64,000 bases of DNA from Okeania sp. KiyG1 (GCF_014132355.1 NZ_BLZO01000058.1:186001-250000); one strand, 5' to 3'; counted from the first letter of the stretch, positions 28,711 through 39,808 are shown. Notes: generated by a model not told the origin, from the letters alone. Program-made: numbers and translations.

Positions 28711-29715
28711 TTAAGATTTTCCATTTTTTTCTGGAGGAGAAAATTCAACATAAATTAGACTTATTTTATTTTGATTGCGGATAAATGATGTTCCTAAATT
28801 TAAGTCAGTTAAGTTTTGTAGTAATCCTTCTGCTAGCCCTATTTTTCCTGAAATAGAATAAGAGTCATCATTAGTTAATTCAATGGAAGCTGTTAAACAT
28901 TTTCCGTATAAACGACTATGAGCAACTGCTGTCCATGCTGGTTCATAAGGAAGCCAACTATAGTTTTTTTCGTCAAATTTTTCTACTATTTCCGAACTCC
29001 AGGGTTGTCCTCCAAGTGATAATTTTCTGATTGATTCATCTGATTTATTAATATCTCCTTCTATTTTTCCTTCTACTCCACCTGCTCCGGTAAGTTTAGT
29101 ATTTGCTTCTATTTCCGTTGCTGTTTTACCGACTTTTTTTTCTTTAATTGTAATTTGAGTTGCTCCTAAATCTACCAATAAGCGAATTAGTTCAGCTTCT
29201 CTTTCTGCATAAAGTAAAGAGTCAAATACTTCTATAGGAATATATTTATTACTTTTAGATTTTAAGGGATGCGCTCTATATAATTTTCCTGGTAATGGAT
29301 GACCGGGAGGAAAGTCAAAATCTTCTGGTATATCTGAGTAAGGAGTTTCTGTAATAAATTCTGACCAACCTTCTAAATTAAATTCACTTAAAGCTAATTT
29401 TGTATTTTCGTCAAGTTTTGCTTGTTCGCTATCTTGAATATTTTGTTGGCGAGCAATAATTCTTTTTACTAATCGTTTTAAGGCATAATAGGAAAAAGGA
29501 AAAGGAAGAAACAAATCTGTCTCTATCAAAATCTCTGTGTTTAATAGATTTAGGATATTTGATGTAAAACTATTTGATTGATTATTATCTTGTTCAGTAG
29601 CTACAGTAGTTATTGCTGAATATAGAGATTGTTGTAAACTGGATTTATCATTAGGGGTAATGTAAAGTAGTGGTTTATATTTTTTGACTTGTTGAATTTC
29701 TGAAGACTGATTCAT
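28711..29715 (-). CDS. Conserved hypothetical protein, unknown function
   Basis: A 334-residue protein with a strong ribosome site (CAGGAGG) before ATG. No signal peptide. The N-terminal ~100 residues are helical; the middle has a conserved-looking block GHPLPGKLYRAHPLKSK then YIPIEVFDSLLYAEREAELIRLLVDLGATQITIKEK; a Gly/Lys-rich beta segment follows (LTGAGGVEGKIEGD); the end is LGTSFIRNQNKISLIYVEF. The layout suggests a two-domain protein with a beta-rich C-terminal half. I do not recognise a family. It is followed upstream by the 126-bp array and stands without partners. Confidence 0.75.
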   Translation of the reverse strand: MNQSSEIQQVKKYKPLLYITPNDKSSLQQSLYSAITTVATEQDNNQSNSFTSNILNLLNTEILIETDLFLPFPFSYYALKRLVKRIIARQQNIQDSEQAKLDENTKLALSEFNLEGWSEFITETPYSDIPEDFDFPPGHPLPGKLYRAHPLKSKSNKYIPIEVFDSLLYAEREAELIRLLVDLGATQITIKEKKVGKTATEIEANTKLTGAGGVEGKIEGDINKSDESIRKLSLGGQPWSSEIVEKFDEKNYSWLPYEPAWTAVAHSRLYGKCLTASIELTNDDSYSISGKIGLAEGLLQNLTDLNLGTSFIRNQNKISLIYVEFSPPEKNGKS

Positions 29716-29814
29716 AACAAATCCTCCTGCAAAACTTTTAGCAATAATATTAGAGATTGATTGATGATTCGATACTTATAATTTACAGATTTTACAGTCA
29801 AGCAAACTATAAGT

Positions 29815-31690
29815 ACAAACTCATACTTACTTTTGCTTTACCTCCTAAAAAAACTTCAAAAGAGAATTTGCTATTTACGGATTTTCCCCTTTGACCATCA
29901 AAAAATCTTCAGAGGAACTTATACTTACCCTTGCTTTAGCTCCTGAAAAAATTGGCAGTTAGGTAAAATCTGAGAAACCCAATGATGGAAAATTTACTAC
30001 TCCTGAATTTTCCCCTCCGACTATCAAAAAATCTTCAGAGAAACTCATACTTACTCTTGCTTTAGCTCCTGAAAAAATTTGCACAAGTAAAAATCTGAGA
30101 AACCCAATTATGGAAAATGTACTACTCCTGAATTTTCCCCTCCGACTATCAAAAAATCTTCAGAGAAACTCATACTTACTCTTGCTTTAGCTCCTGAAAA
30201 AATTGGCAGTTAGGCAAAATCTGAGAAACCCAATGATGAAAAATGTACTACTCCTGAATTTTCCCCTCCGACTATCAAAAAATCTTCAGAGAAACTCATA
30301 CTTACTCTTGCTTTAGCTCCTGAAAAAATTGGCAGTTAGGCAAAATTTGAAAAACCCAATGATGGAAAATTTACTACTCCTGAATTTTCCCCTCCGACTA
30401 TCAAAAAATCTTCAGAGAAACTCATACTTACTCTTGCTTTAGCTCCTGAAAAAATTGGCAGTTAGGCAAAATCTGAGAAACCCAATGATGAAAAATGTAC
30501 TACTCCTGAATTTTCCCCTCCGACTATCAAAAAATCCTAAGATTCACCTATACTTACCCTAAATTTATCTCCTAAAAAAATTGGCAGTTAGGCAAAATCT
30601 GAGAAACCCAATGATGAAAAATGTACTACTCCTGAATTTTCCCCTCCGACTATCAAAAATCCTAAGATTCACCTATACTTACCCTAAATTTATCTCCTAA
30701 AAAAATTGGCAGTTAGGCAAAATCTGAGAAACCCAATGATGAAAAATGTACTACTCCTGAATTTTCCCCTCCGACTATCAAAAAATCCTAAGATTCACCT
30801 ATACTTACCCTAAATTTATCTCCTAAAAAAATTGGCAGTTAGGCAAAATCTGAGAAACCCAATGATGAAAAATGTACTACTCCTGAATTTTCCCCTCCGA
30901 CTATCAAAAAATCTTCAGAGTCACCTGTACTTACCCTAACTTTAGCTTCAGAAAAAATTGGCAGTTAGGCAAAATCTGAAAAACCCAATGATGGAAAATG
31001 CACTACTTCTGAATTTTCCTCTCCGACCATCAAAAAAGTTCTAGAGGAACTCATACTTACTCTTGCTTTATCCCCTAAAAAAAATGGCAGTTAGGCAAAA
31101 TCTGAGAAACCCAATGATGAAAAATTTACTGCTCCTGAAATTTCCCCTCTAACCATCAAAAAATTTTCAGACTCACCTATACTTACTCTTACTTTATCCT
31201 CTAAAAAAATTGGCAGTTAGGCAAAATCTGAGAAACCCACTGATGGAAAATGTACTATTTCCAGATTTTCCCCTCTGACCATCAAAAAATTTCCAGAGTA
31301 ACCCATATTTAATCTTGCTTTCTCTTCAGAAAAAATCAGAAAAAATTTGTACAAGCCAAAATCTGAGAAACCGACTGATAGAAAATTTACTACTTCTGAA
31401 TTTTCCCTTCTGACCATCAAAAAATCTTCAGAGAAACTCATACTTACTCTGACTTTATCCCCTGAAAAAATTTGCACCAGCCAAAATTTGAGAAACCGAC
31501 TGATAGAAAATTTACGATTTCTAGATTTTCTCCTTGAAACGTCAAAAAAATTCCAGAGGAACCCATACTTATTCTAGTTTTACCGTTAAAAAATTTCCCA
31601 CAAAGCAAAATTTAATAAATCTGCTAATAGATAATTTAGTAGTCAGGATTTTCAGCTTTGATAATCAACTAAAATCCTAGACTACAAACT
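29815..31690. repeat. Tandem array TR3: about 14-15 copies of a 126-bp unit
   Basis: Landmark AACCCAATGATG recurs at about 29978, 30103, 30229, 30355, 30481, 30607, 30732, 30858, 30984, 31110, 31236, then diverged units near 31371 and 31496. Spacing is 125-126. Unit content: ATACTTACTCTTGCTTTAGC, TCCTGAAAAAATTGGCAGTT, TTTTCCCCTCCGACTATCAA. The 3' units are the most diverged. The minus strand of each unit reads ..GFSDF then a stop in most copies; 126 is 42 codons, but no copy set keeps an open frame. The array lies between an unknown gene and mnmA. Confidence 0.93.
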
Positions 31691-31695
31691 AACAT

Positions 31696-32775
31696 TTATT
31701 CTGACTTTTCTATAATCCCCCCACCTAACAAAATATCTTCGTCATACCAAACAGCAGCTTGCCCAGGAGTTATGCCAAAAACTGCCTCTTCAAACATTAA
31801 CTTAACTCGAAAACCATCCTGTGGTTTCTCCTCATTAATACCCAAAGGAATAATATTTGCTGCTACGGGTAAACTACGATATCTCACTTGCACCTCCGCT
31901 TGTATAGGCATAGCTGGTGGGACAATAGAAACCCAATTAACTAACTTCACAGTGGACTCCATTTTTGAAGCACTGTCGCGATCGCCCACTATTACCCGAT
32001 TCATTACTGGGTCTAAATCAATTACATATAAAGGATGAGGGGCTGAAACTCCTAAACCTTTTCTTTGGCCAATTGTATAATGATGGACACCATCATGGTT
32101 TCCTAAGACTCGCCCCTCTTGGTCAACTATTTGACCTTGATGGGGAGTAATATATTTATCCAAAAATGCTCGCATCGAACCGCTAGCTTCCACTAGACAT
32201 AAATCCTGACTTTCTGGTTTATCAGCAGTTTTCAAACCATATTCTGCTGCAATGCGTCGGGTTTCACTTTTCACCATTTTTCCTAGAGGAAATACGGAAC
32301 CAGCTAATAAGTCCTGTGTTAAATCGTACAGAAAATAAGACTGGTCTTTATTACGGTCAATAGCACGTTTTAATTGATAGCGATCGCTTTCTGAATCATA
32401 ATCAATTCGTGCATAATGCCCGGTGGCAATTTTGTCAATACCTAATTTTTCACGACCATAAGCCAGCATCGGGCCAAATTTCACAGCTTTATTACATTGA
32501 GAACAAGGTAGTGGAGTAATTCCAGCACTGTATCCTGTTACTAAATAATCAACAATATTTGCTTGAAATAAATCGCGACTATCCACAATATGATGGGGAA
32601 TACCTAACTGTTCACAAATATGAGCAGCATCGACCATTCCCTCGGAACAACATTGACCTTTTCCTTTCATTAACCAAAGAGTTAAACCCTCAACTTGATA
32701 TCCTTGATGATGTAGTATTGCTGCGGTTGTGGAACTATCAACTCCACCAGAAAGACCGACTATAATTTTATTCAT
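31696..32775 (-). CDS. mnmA: tRNA-specific 2-thiouridylase MnmA
   Basis: Makes the 2-thio group of s2U34 in tRNA-Lys, -Glu and -Gln. At 359 residues it has the PP-loop GLSGGVDSS (residues 7-15), the catalytic cysteine C94 in [17 protein letters not shown] at 119-124, and C193 in SQDLCLV. The C-terminal part has [12 protein letters not shown] and the beta-barrel [17 protein letters not shown]. Length and motifs are complete. ATG at 32775. It is preceded and followed by tandem arrays (TR4 and TR3) and is an isolated housekeeping gene. Confidence 0.98.
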   Translation of the reverse strand: MNKIIVGLSGGVDSSTTAAILHHQGYQVEGLTLWLMKGKGQCCSEGMVDAAHICEQLGIPHHIVDSRDLFQANIVDYLVTGYSAGITPLPCSQCNKAVKFGPMLAYGREKLGIDKIATGHYARIDYDSESDRYQLKRAIDRNKDQSYFLYDLTQDLLAGSVFPLGKMVKSETRRIAAEYGLKTADKPESQDLCLVEASGSMRAFLDKYITPHQGQIVDQEGRVLGNHDGVHHYTIGQRKGLGVSAPHPLYVIDLDPVMNRVIVGDRDSASKMESTVKLVNWVSIVPPAMPIQAEVQVRYRSLPVAANIIPLGINEEKPQDGFRVKLMFEEAVFGITPGQAAVWYDEDILLGGGIIEKSE

Positions 32776-32835
32776 TGAATTTGAGGTTATAAAATCAAAA
32801 CTAAGTTTATTTATCTTGCATTATAGATTTTTTGA

Positions 32836-34754
32836 AGAAGGAAGAAGGAAAAAGGAAGAGGGAAGAGGGAAGAGGGAAGAGAGAAAAATATTACTTTCTC
32901 TGAGTTTTAAGTTCTCGATATTTCCTCATCTTTCCTTCCACTGCTATATATGAGACTGCACAGAATGATGAAATTTCTTAATTTGTCTGTCTTAATTTCA
33001 AGTCAGGAAGAAAGAAGAAGGAACAAGGAAGAGGGAAGAGAGAAAAATATTACTTTCTCTGAGTTTTAAGTTCTCGATATTTCCTCATCTTTCCTTCCAC
33101 TGCTATATATGAGACTGCACAGAATGATGAAATTTCTTAATTTGTCTGTCTTAATTTCAAGTCAGGAAGAAAGAAGAAGGAACAAGGAAAAGGGAAGCAG
33201 GAAAAATATTACTTTCTCTGAGTTTTAAGTTCTCGATATTTCCTCATCTTTCCTTCCACTGCTATATATGAGACTGCACAGAATGATGAAATTTCTTAAT
33301 TTGTCTGTCTTAATTTCAAGTCAGGAAGAAAGAAGAAGGAACAAGGAAGAGGGAAGAGAGAAAAATATTACTTTCTCTGAGTTTTAAGTTCTCGATATTT
33401 CCTCATCTTTCCTTCCACTGCTATATATGAGACTGCACAGAATGATGAAATTTCTTAATTTGTCTGTCTTAATTTCAAGTCAGGAAGAAAGAAGAAGGAA
33501 CAAGGAAAAGGGAAGCAGGAAAAATATTACTTTCTCTGAGTTTTAAGTTCTCGATATTTCCTCATCTTTCCTTCCACTGCTATATATGAGACTGCACAGA
33601 ATGATGAAATTTCTTAATTTGTCTGTCTTAATTTCAAGTCAGGAAGAAAGAAGAAGGAACAAGGAAAAGGGAAGCAGGAAAAATATTACTTTCTCTGAGT
33701 TTTAAGTTCTCGATATTTCCTCATCTTTCCTTCCACTGCTATATATGAGACTGCACAGAATGATGAAATTTCTTAATTTGTCTGTCTTAATTTCAAGTCA
33801 GGAAGAAAGAAGAAGGAACAAGGAAAAGGGAAGCAGGAAAAATATTACTTTCTCTGAGTTTTAAGTTCTCGATATTTCCTCATCTTTCCTTCCACTGCTA
33901 TATATGAGACTGCACAGAATGATGAAATTTCTTAATTTGTCTGTCTTAATTTCAAGTCAGGAAGAAAGAAGAAGGAACAAGGAAAAGGGAAGCAGGAAAA
34001 ATATTACTTTCTCTGAGTTTTAAGTTCTCGATATTTCCTCATCTTTCCTTCCACTGCTATATATGAGACTGCACAGAATGATGAAATTTCTTAATTTGTC
34101 TGTCTTAATTTCAAGTCAGGAAGAAAGAAGAAGGAACAAGGAAAAGGGAAGCAGGAAAAATATTACTTTCTCTGAGTTTTAAGTTCTCGATATTTCCTCA
34201 TCTTTCCTTCCACTGCTATATATGAGACTGCACAGAATGATGAAATTTCTTAATTTGTCTGTCTTAATTTCAAGTCAGGAAGAAAGAAGAAGGAACAAGG
34301 AAAAGGGAAGCAGGAAAAATATTACTTTCTCTGAGTTTTAAGTTCTCGATATTTCCTCATCTTTCCTTCCACTGCTATATATGAGACTGCACAGAATGAT
34401 GAAATTTCTTAATTTGTCTGTCTTAATTTCAAGTCAGGAAGAAAGAAGAAGGAACAAGGAAAAGGGAAGCAGGAAAAATATTACTTTCTCTGAGTTTTAA
34501 GTTCTCGATATTTCCTCATCTTTCCTTCCACTGCTATATATGAGACTGCACAGAATGATGAAATTTCTTAATTTGTCTGTCTTAATTTCAAGTCAGGAAG
34601 AAAGAAGAAGGAACAAGGAAAAGGGAAGCAGGAAAAATATTACTTTCTCTGAGTTTTAAGTTCTCGATATTTCCTCATCTTTCCTTCCACTGCTATATAT
34701 GAGACTGCACGGAATGATGAAATTTCTTAATTTGTCTGTCTTAATTTCAAGTCA
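32836..34754. repeat. Tandem array TR4: 12 copies of a 159-bp unit, nearly identical
   Basis: Landmark GACTGCACAGAATGATG at 32954, 33113, 33272, 33431, 33590, 33749, then every 159 bp to 34703: exactly eleven periods. Two variants differ in the purine tract: GGAAGAGGGAAGAGAG (early) and GGAAAAGGGAAGCAGG (all later copies), in the order A, A, B, A, B, then B throughout. Each unit joins an M1-like piece (ending CTTCCACTGCTATATA) to a 60-bp piece (GACTGCACAG..TTTCAAGTCAGG) found singly at 60395 and 62930. Such homogeneity implies recent unequal crossover or amplification. Confidence 0.95.
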
Positions 34755-34981
34755 ACTCTGATTAAAATATTGTTATATGCAATTTAGAAATGAATTTGGC
34801 ATTAGACTTTTAGGGAAAAGTAAATAGAAAATGGCAAATAGCAAGCAATAAAATTTTCACTATTGAAGAAGAAAGAAGAAGGAAGAAAAAATGGATGGGG
34901 ACTCAAACCCCAACCAATTGTTAATATCGTGTAGACGGTGGGGTATTAAACCCAAAATAAAAAGGTAATTTAGGACTGCTA

Positions 34982-35103
34982 TATAGTGTTTCTCAAGTTA
35001 CTGATGTACAGTTGTTTTTCTTATTTTCTACTCCCTACTCCCTACTCTCTACTCCCTAAAGCAAAATAATTTTGTACCTCACGCTTTTTGGGAATTGCTA
35101 TAT
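34982..35103. repeat. TATAG-ended MITE (family M4)
   Basis: TATAGTGTTTCTCAAGTTAC at the left, GGGAATTGCTATA at the right, (CTACTCC)n heptamers inside. Copies at 39667-39808 and (inverted) 42899-43031. The 34755-34981 stretch has a GGACTCAAACCCC/GGGGTATTAAACCC pair of short hairpins and no gene. Confidence 0.78.
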
Positions 35104-35184
35104 ATAATTTCACTTTGTTTTACCCATGTAATAAACTATGTTCAAACCCATGCTAAAAATCATCATTTATTTGCTCGACTCACC

Positions 35185-36033
35185 ATGCTAAACCAATTAT
35201 TTTTAATATTAGACTACAGAATTTCAAAAATCTCATTCTTATCAATTATATTAGGAGGATTTTTAGCTATAAATCACCAAACTATCGCCCAGGGAAAAGT
35301 CATTAAAACTCAAATTTCACCCGCCAATCAAAGTCAAAGCAAAACCACAAATTTCACCTCCAATAGCAATACAAAAAAACAAACACCATTAATAGCAGAA
35401 AATTTTAGTTTTCCAAAATATCCTGAAGTATTACCTCCATCAATAATCAGACCATCAATTCCACAACAAGAACCAATATTTAATCCCATAGAAGTAAATC
35501 CATTTCCCAATTTACGATATGTTGTCTATATTGAATCAGACAGTGCGTTATTGTTAGGAATTATTCGGCGAAAAATCGAACCAAGAGCAGTATTGCGTTC
35601 TTTTGCAGGCGATACTGTAATTCAAGTAGGAAGTTTTTCTCAGCTATTTTTTGCTTTAGATTTGTTAGATTATTTGGAAGAAAGAGGAATTAATGCCCAA
35701 CTAGAAAAACTTGATTCAAATGAAGCTTTTGGTGAACCTGTAAAACGTGCAATTTTAGCATCTAGTGTATATCCTCCAGTTAGACGTTCAATTGCTTATG
35801 GACTAAGTAATAGTAAATCTTATTATTTATTAATTCCTAGTAAGTCAACAGATTTATCTTTAATTACATATAAATTACGATTATTAGGAGTTCCCGACAA
35901 AGGTATCCAGGTAACAGAAATTCCCGAAAATGTAGCTATAGGACCTTTTGAAAAAGAAGAAATAGCAGAAAAGTGGCAACGCTATTTATTAGACTCGGGG
36001 TTTGTTAATGTGGTTATTTACTTTGGTCGTTAA
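35185..36033 (+). CDS. Secreted protein with SPOR-like repeats, unknown function
   Basis: ATG at 35185 gives 282 residues; a TTG at 35095 opens the frame further but lies inside a MITE and is not used here. A signal sequence is clear (ISFLSIILGGFLAINHQTIAQG). After a Gln/Ser/Thr-rich linker comes RYVVYIESDSALLLGIIRRKIEPRAVL, then AGDTVIQVGSFSQLFFALDLLDYLEERGINAQLEKL, a pattern like SPOR peptidoglycan-binding domains (IQVGSF..A..L...L...G..A.L), and a second similar end (VAIGPFEKEEIAEKWQRYLLDSGF). A role at the cell wall or septum is inferred only from that likeness. Confidence 0.75.
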   Translation: MLNQLFLILDYRISKISFLSIILGGFLAINHQTIAQGKVIKTQISPANQSQSKTTNFTSNSNTKKQTPLIAENFSFPKYPEVLPPSIIRPSIPQQEPIFNPIEVNPFPNLRYVVYIESDSALLLGIIRRKIEPRAVLRSFAGDTVIQVGSFSQLFFALDLLDYLEERGINAQLEKLDSNEAFGEPVKRAILASSVYPPVRRSIAYGLSNSKSYYLLIPSKSTDLSLITYKLRLLGVPDKGIQVTEIPENVAIGPFEKEEIAEKWQRYLLDSGFVNVVIYFGR

Positions 36034-36034
36034 A

Positions 36035-36154
36035 AGTCAGTAATTTCAGTTATCAGTTATCAGTACCTCCTGTAATAAGGAGGCTTGAAATCTGGAATAT
36101 TCTCTTTTTTTATTCCCTTAAAAGGGCAGGGTATTGACCAAAAAAATTCGGGAA
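36035..36154 (-). repeat. Hairpin-heptamer composite element C7 (degenerate left end)
   Basis: (ACTGATA)n, hairpin CCTCCTTATTACAGGAGG, a second hairpin CCCTTTTAAGGG, and TTCCCGAATTTTTTTGG in place of TTACCGAA. Confidence 0.72.
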
Positions 36155-36345
36155 GATATAGCAAAAATGCGTGATATTTGGTCTTATACCAATTATCGTC
36201 TATGAATACTACAAAAAAGAAAACTCAAATTTTTCACCTAAGCTATTGAGAATTTAAACTATATATAACTTTTTTGTCAAAGAGAACAGGAAAACAGAAA
36301 ACATATACAATTAAGGCTTTTAAGTAAACAAATTATGTCCTAACC

Positions 36346-36702
36346 GTAAGCATTCAGCAGTCAGCTATCAGCTATCAGCTTCATTACCTTAAGTTAGCAA
36401 CTCAAACTCGTTATGATTGTGTTTCAATTCTCTAGTTGAAAATGTAGTAAAAGTTAAGCGAATGCTTGCTTCATTCATTAAAAAGCTGAGAGCTGACTGC
36501 TAATAGCTGTTTGCGCAGCATTCCGCAGGAAATGCTTACTCCTAACCTACCTTGGTAATGCGATAAAATCTAAATTTGTCTTAGCTTAAAATTAGCTACT
36601 TATAGCAGTCGCTATTACTGTATTTGACATATCAAATAAAATTCAGACAATACCAGATTTTTCCTTGTTGCTTTTTGCTTGTTCCTTCTTCCTTCTGCTA
36701 TA
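36346..36702. repeat. M3 and M1 MITEs
   Basis: 36346-36539 is M3 (GTAAGCATTCAGCAGTCAGC ... AGCTGTTTGCGCAGCATTCC ... AATGCTTAC), inverted relative to 26546. 36601-36702 is M1 (TATAGCAGTCGC ... CAGACAATACCAG ... CCTTCTGCTATA). The rest of 36155-36749 has nothing recognisable. Confidence 0.78.
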
Positions 36703-36749
36703 TTTCTATCATTATTTCTGTTTTTTCTTCTTCCAACTTCAGTTCTTCC

Positions 36750-36905
36750 TTACCGAATAATTAATCATTAATTATTATTAATTAAATAATTCAGCTAATT
36801 CCGCCTCCCCTTTCAAGGGAAAATAAAGAAATAATATTTCCTTATATTCAATTCCGTAACGGTTAAAACCCGAGGTAATTATCCATTATCCATTATCCAT
36901 TAATG
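36750..36905 (+). repeat. Hairpin-heptamer composite element C12
   Basis: TTAC + CGAATAATTAATC, hairpin CCTCCCCTTTCAAGGG, ATTCAATTCC, GGTTAAAACCC, GGTAATTATCCATTATCC and TTATCCA heptamers. Twin of 18972-19122. From here to 37107 a 70-bp piece (AGTGAATTAAATTAGAATAA) occurs twice (36918 and 37075). Confidence 0.78.
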
Positions 36906-37107
36906 AACTTTCCTTTTTCTAGTGAATTAAATTAGAATAATAGATCAGTAAAAATGCGTCTTAACTTAGAAGTAGCTGATAAGATTGGAGAATCTACTTA
37001 TCTCTATTATTATTTTTGTTTTTTATTCCAACTTCAGTTATTCCCTCTTTCTTAGCTTTACTTTTTTATAGTGAAGAGAATTAAATTAGAATAATAGATC
37101 GACAAAA

Positions 37108-38633
37108 ATGAACAATACTAAAGAAAAATTTGTAGTTACTGCTGCACAAATGCGACAAATAGAAGAACGAATATTTGTTGCCGGAATGCCAGTAGCAGCA
37201 TTAATGGAAAAAGTTGCAGGATTAGTAACACGAAAAATCGTAAAATTATTAAATCCTAATATTAGTAAAATTGGTATATTAGTAGGTCCTGGTCATAATG
37301 GCGGAGATGCTTTAGTCATAGCCAGAGAATTACATTTCCAAGGTTATGAAATAATAGTTTACTGCCCGATGCAAAAACTTAAAGAATTAACAAATGCTCA
37401 TAGTAAATATCTCCAATCTTTAGGAGTTAATTTTGTTGATAATATTTCCCCGGTCAAAAATTGCGATTTGCTCATAGACGGTTTATTTGGCTTTGGTTTA
37501 GAACGAGAAATTACTGGATATTTAGCTAAAGCAATCAATGAAATTAATAGCTGGAAAAAACATATATTTAGTATCGACTTACCTTCTGGAATTCATACAG
37601 ATACAGGAGCAATTTTAGGAACAGCAATTTCTGCTAACCACACATTTTGTTTAGGTCTGTGGAAACAAGCATTTTTACAAGACCAAGCCTTAGAATATAT
37701 AGGTACATCCGAACTAATAGATTTTGATATTCCTCTGGCAGATATTACAGCAATTTTAGGAGAATTTCCCACTATTGAAAGAATCACAAAAACATCTGCC
37801 ACAGCAAATTTCCCCTTACCTCTTTCTCCAATAACTTATAAATATAAAAACGGTAATTTATTATTAATTGTAGGTTCCCATCGTTATAGTGGAGCAGCAA
37901 TTTTAACAGGATTAGGAGCCAGAGCAACAGGTGTCGGAATGTTATCAATTGCCGTACCAAAATCAATTAAACCCATACTAAATAATCACTTACCAGAAGC
38001 ACTAATTATTGGTTGTCCCGAAACAGAAACCGGAACAATAAAACAATTACCAGAAGATATAGATTTAAGTAAATTTGAAGCGATCGCCTGCGGACCTGGT
38101 TTAACCACAGAACCTAAATCTATAGTAGAAGTAATATTATCTGTAAATTGTCCGATAGTTCTAGATGCTGATGCTTTAAATATTTGTGATAATTTAGAAA
38201 AAATTATTTAGTCAGTCAACGCCAAGCACCAACAATTATTACACCCCACCCAGGAGAATTTAAACGTCTATTTCCTCACCTAGAAAATCAAATTAATAAT
38301 CGGATATTAGTAGCTCAAAAAGCAGTTCAAAATAGTAATCTTATTTTAGTTTTCAAAGGAGCAAAAACAATTATTGCCAATAGTCAAAAAATATTGATTA
38401 ATCCAGAAAGTACCCCTGCATTAGCAAGAGGAGGTAGTGGAGATGTATTAACAGGTTTAGTTGGAGGTTTATTAGCTATTACTTCAACTCAAACCCCACC
38501 ACTTGAAGCAGTCAAAACAGCAGTTTGGTGGCACGCTCAAACAGCAATATTAGCAGCAAAAAAACGAACCGAATTAGGAGTAGATGCTTTTACCTTAACT
38601 CAATATTTAATCCCCGCACTAGAAAAAATATAA
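37108..38633 (+). pseudogene. nnr: Bifunctional NAD(P)H-hydrate repair enzyme (epimerase + ADP-dependent dehydratase), frameshifted
   Basis: Repairs hydrated NAD(P)H. The N-terminal epimerase half (about 1-215) has GPGHNGGDALVIAREL and DLLIDGLFGFGL. The C-terminal dehydratase half has GSHRYSGAAILTGLGA, ACGPGL, PIVLDADALN, and then, in another frame, APTIITPHPGEF, VFKGAKTII and ALARGGSGDVLTGLVGGLLA, the ADP/substrate site. The break is at 38207-38209: adding one T changes the TAG and restores the frame. Nothing else is damaged, so a sequencing error or slippage rescue is as likely as a dead gene. The 3' end of this gene is duplicated downstream (38731). Confidence 0.9.
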
Positions 38634-38866
38634 CCTTTCTTAGTGGGCGCATCTCAATTTTAGGGAACAGGGAACAGGGAATGGGGAATAGGGAATAGGG
38701 AATGGGGAATAGGAAAAAAGTATTTCTGCAACTCAATATTTAATCCCCGCACTAGAAAAAATATAACCTTTCTTAGTGGGCGCATCTCAATTTTAGGGAA
38801 CAGGGAACAGGGAATAGAGAATAGGGAATGGGGAATAGGAAAAAAGTATTTCTGCAAATATGAGAT
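38598..38866 (+). repeat. 133-bp tandem duplication including the end of nnr, with GGGAACA/GGGAATA heptamers
   Basis: ACTCAATATTTAATCCCCGC begins at 38598 (in nnr) and again at 38731. Both copies continue through the nnr stop codon, CTTTCTTAGTGGGCGCATCT and a heptamer run. The second copy is non-coding. Confidence 0.9.
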
Positions 38867-38955
38867 GCACCCTTTTTAGTTTGATAAAAAATAAAAATAT
38901 GGAAACATAAATACCTCCTTATCTATGCCTAAAAATTCGATCCGTACTTATTAAT

Positions 38956-39145
38956 TAGGGCTTGCTGATTAAATTTAAAAGTCTTTACAGATAAAGGTAA
39001 GTTCCTTTTTAAGTATCAAAAATTGCGAGGTTTTAGTTGGTAATGGTTCAAAAATGAGCGAATTTTAGGCGCATAGTTGTCTCCTACCTTCCCCTCCACG
39101 GTCGGGGTTAGGGGTGGGTTAAAAGACTTTTTCAGCAAACCCTAA
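38956..39145. repeat. M2 MITE
   Basis: TAGGGCTTGCTGATTAAA ... GACTTTTTCAGCAAACCCTA, with a GC-rich CCCCTCCACGGTCGGGG piece inside. Confidence 0.85.
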
Positions 39146-39158
39146 TTAGGTAGGCTTA

Positions 39159-39290
39159 ATGAAGTCAGAAGTTAGAAGTCAGAAGTTATTTTTGTAACGG
39201 GGATTTGAGCAAGTCTCCAAAAATATTTCACCTTAAAAGACGGGGTGGTGCGACCCATATTATTTTGATAAAAATATACATCAAACTTGG
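39159..39290 (-). repeat. Family F repeat
   Basis: (AGTCAGA)n-type heptamers, TTATTTTTGTAACGGGGATT, hairpin ACCTTAAAAGACGGGGT region, GACCCATATTATTTTGATA. Confidence 0.72.
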
Positions 39291-39356
39291 ATATAGTGTT
39301 AGGTTTTGAGGAGTCATAATCACCCTTTTTCTCTTTATATATTGCCCAAAAAATCC

Positions 39357-39808
39357 GTAAGTATTCAGCTATTAGCAATCAGCTAGCCTCCTCCGGAGGA
39401 ACTACGCTCTTCAGCAATTAATAATGAATAATTACTTCTCAGGTTGGGGAAGGAGACTTTGAGAGTAACTTTTTGTTCTATCCTCAATTTCAAAAGTTGC
39501 TTTTACCTTTCCCAACATTAATAGCTGAAGTCCGCAGTTCCGACCATAGGAGGCTAGCTAATAGCTGACGGCTGTTTGCGCAGCATTCCGCAGGAAATGC
39601 TTACAAAAATCCTGTCTCAATCCTCCTCTTTATAAAGAGATAAAAAAGAAATAAATTTACCAAAAATATAGCGTTTCTCAAATCAGTGAGATAAAATTGT
39701 TTTGATTTTTTTCTATCCCCTATTTATCGAATTACTACTCCCTACTCCCTACTCCCTACTCTCTAAAACAAACGAATTTTTTACCTCACCAATATGAGAA
39801 TTGCTATA
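39357..39808. repeat. M3 MITE (39357-39604) and M4 MITE (39667-39808)
   Basis: M3: GTAAGTATTCAGCTATTAGC ... AGCATTCCGCAGGAAATGC ending TTAC, carrying a nested GGAGGCTAGC palindrome. M4: TATAGCGTTTCTCAAATCAG ... (CTACTCC)n ... TGAGAATTGCTATA. Confidence 0.78.

Noticed and set aside
31217-31577. Frames in the 126-bp array
   Set aside because: Only the most diverged units stay open; most units carry a stop at the same place.
34885-34975. tRNA gene on the minus strand
   Set aside because: GGGGTTTGAGTCCCC looks like a T arm, but no matching acceptor, D arm or anticodon stem is found in register; it is more likely a repeat hairpin.
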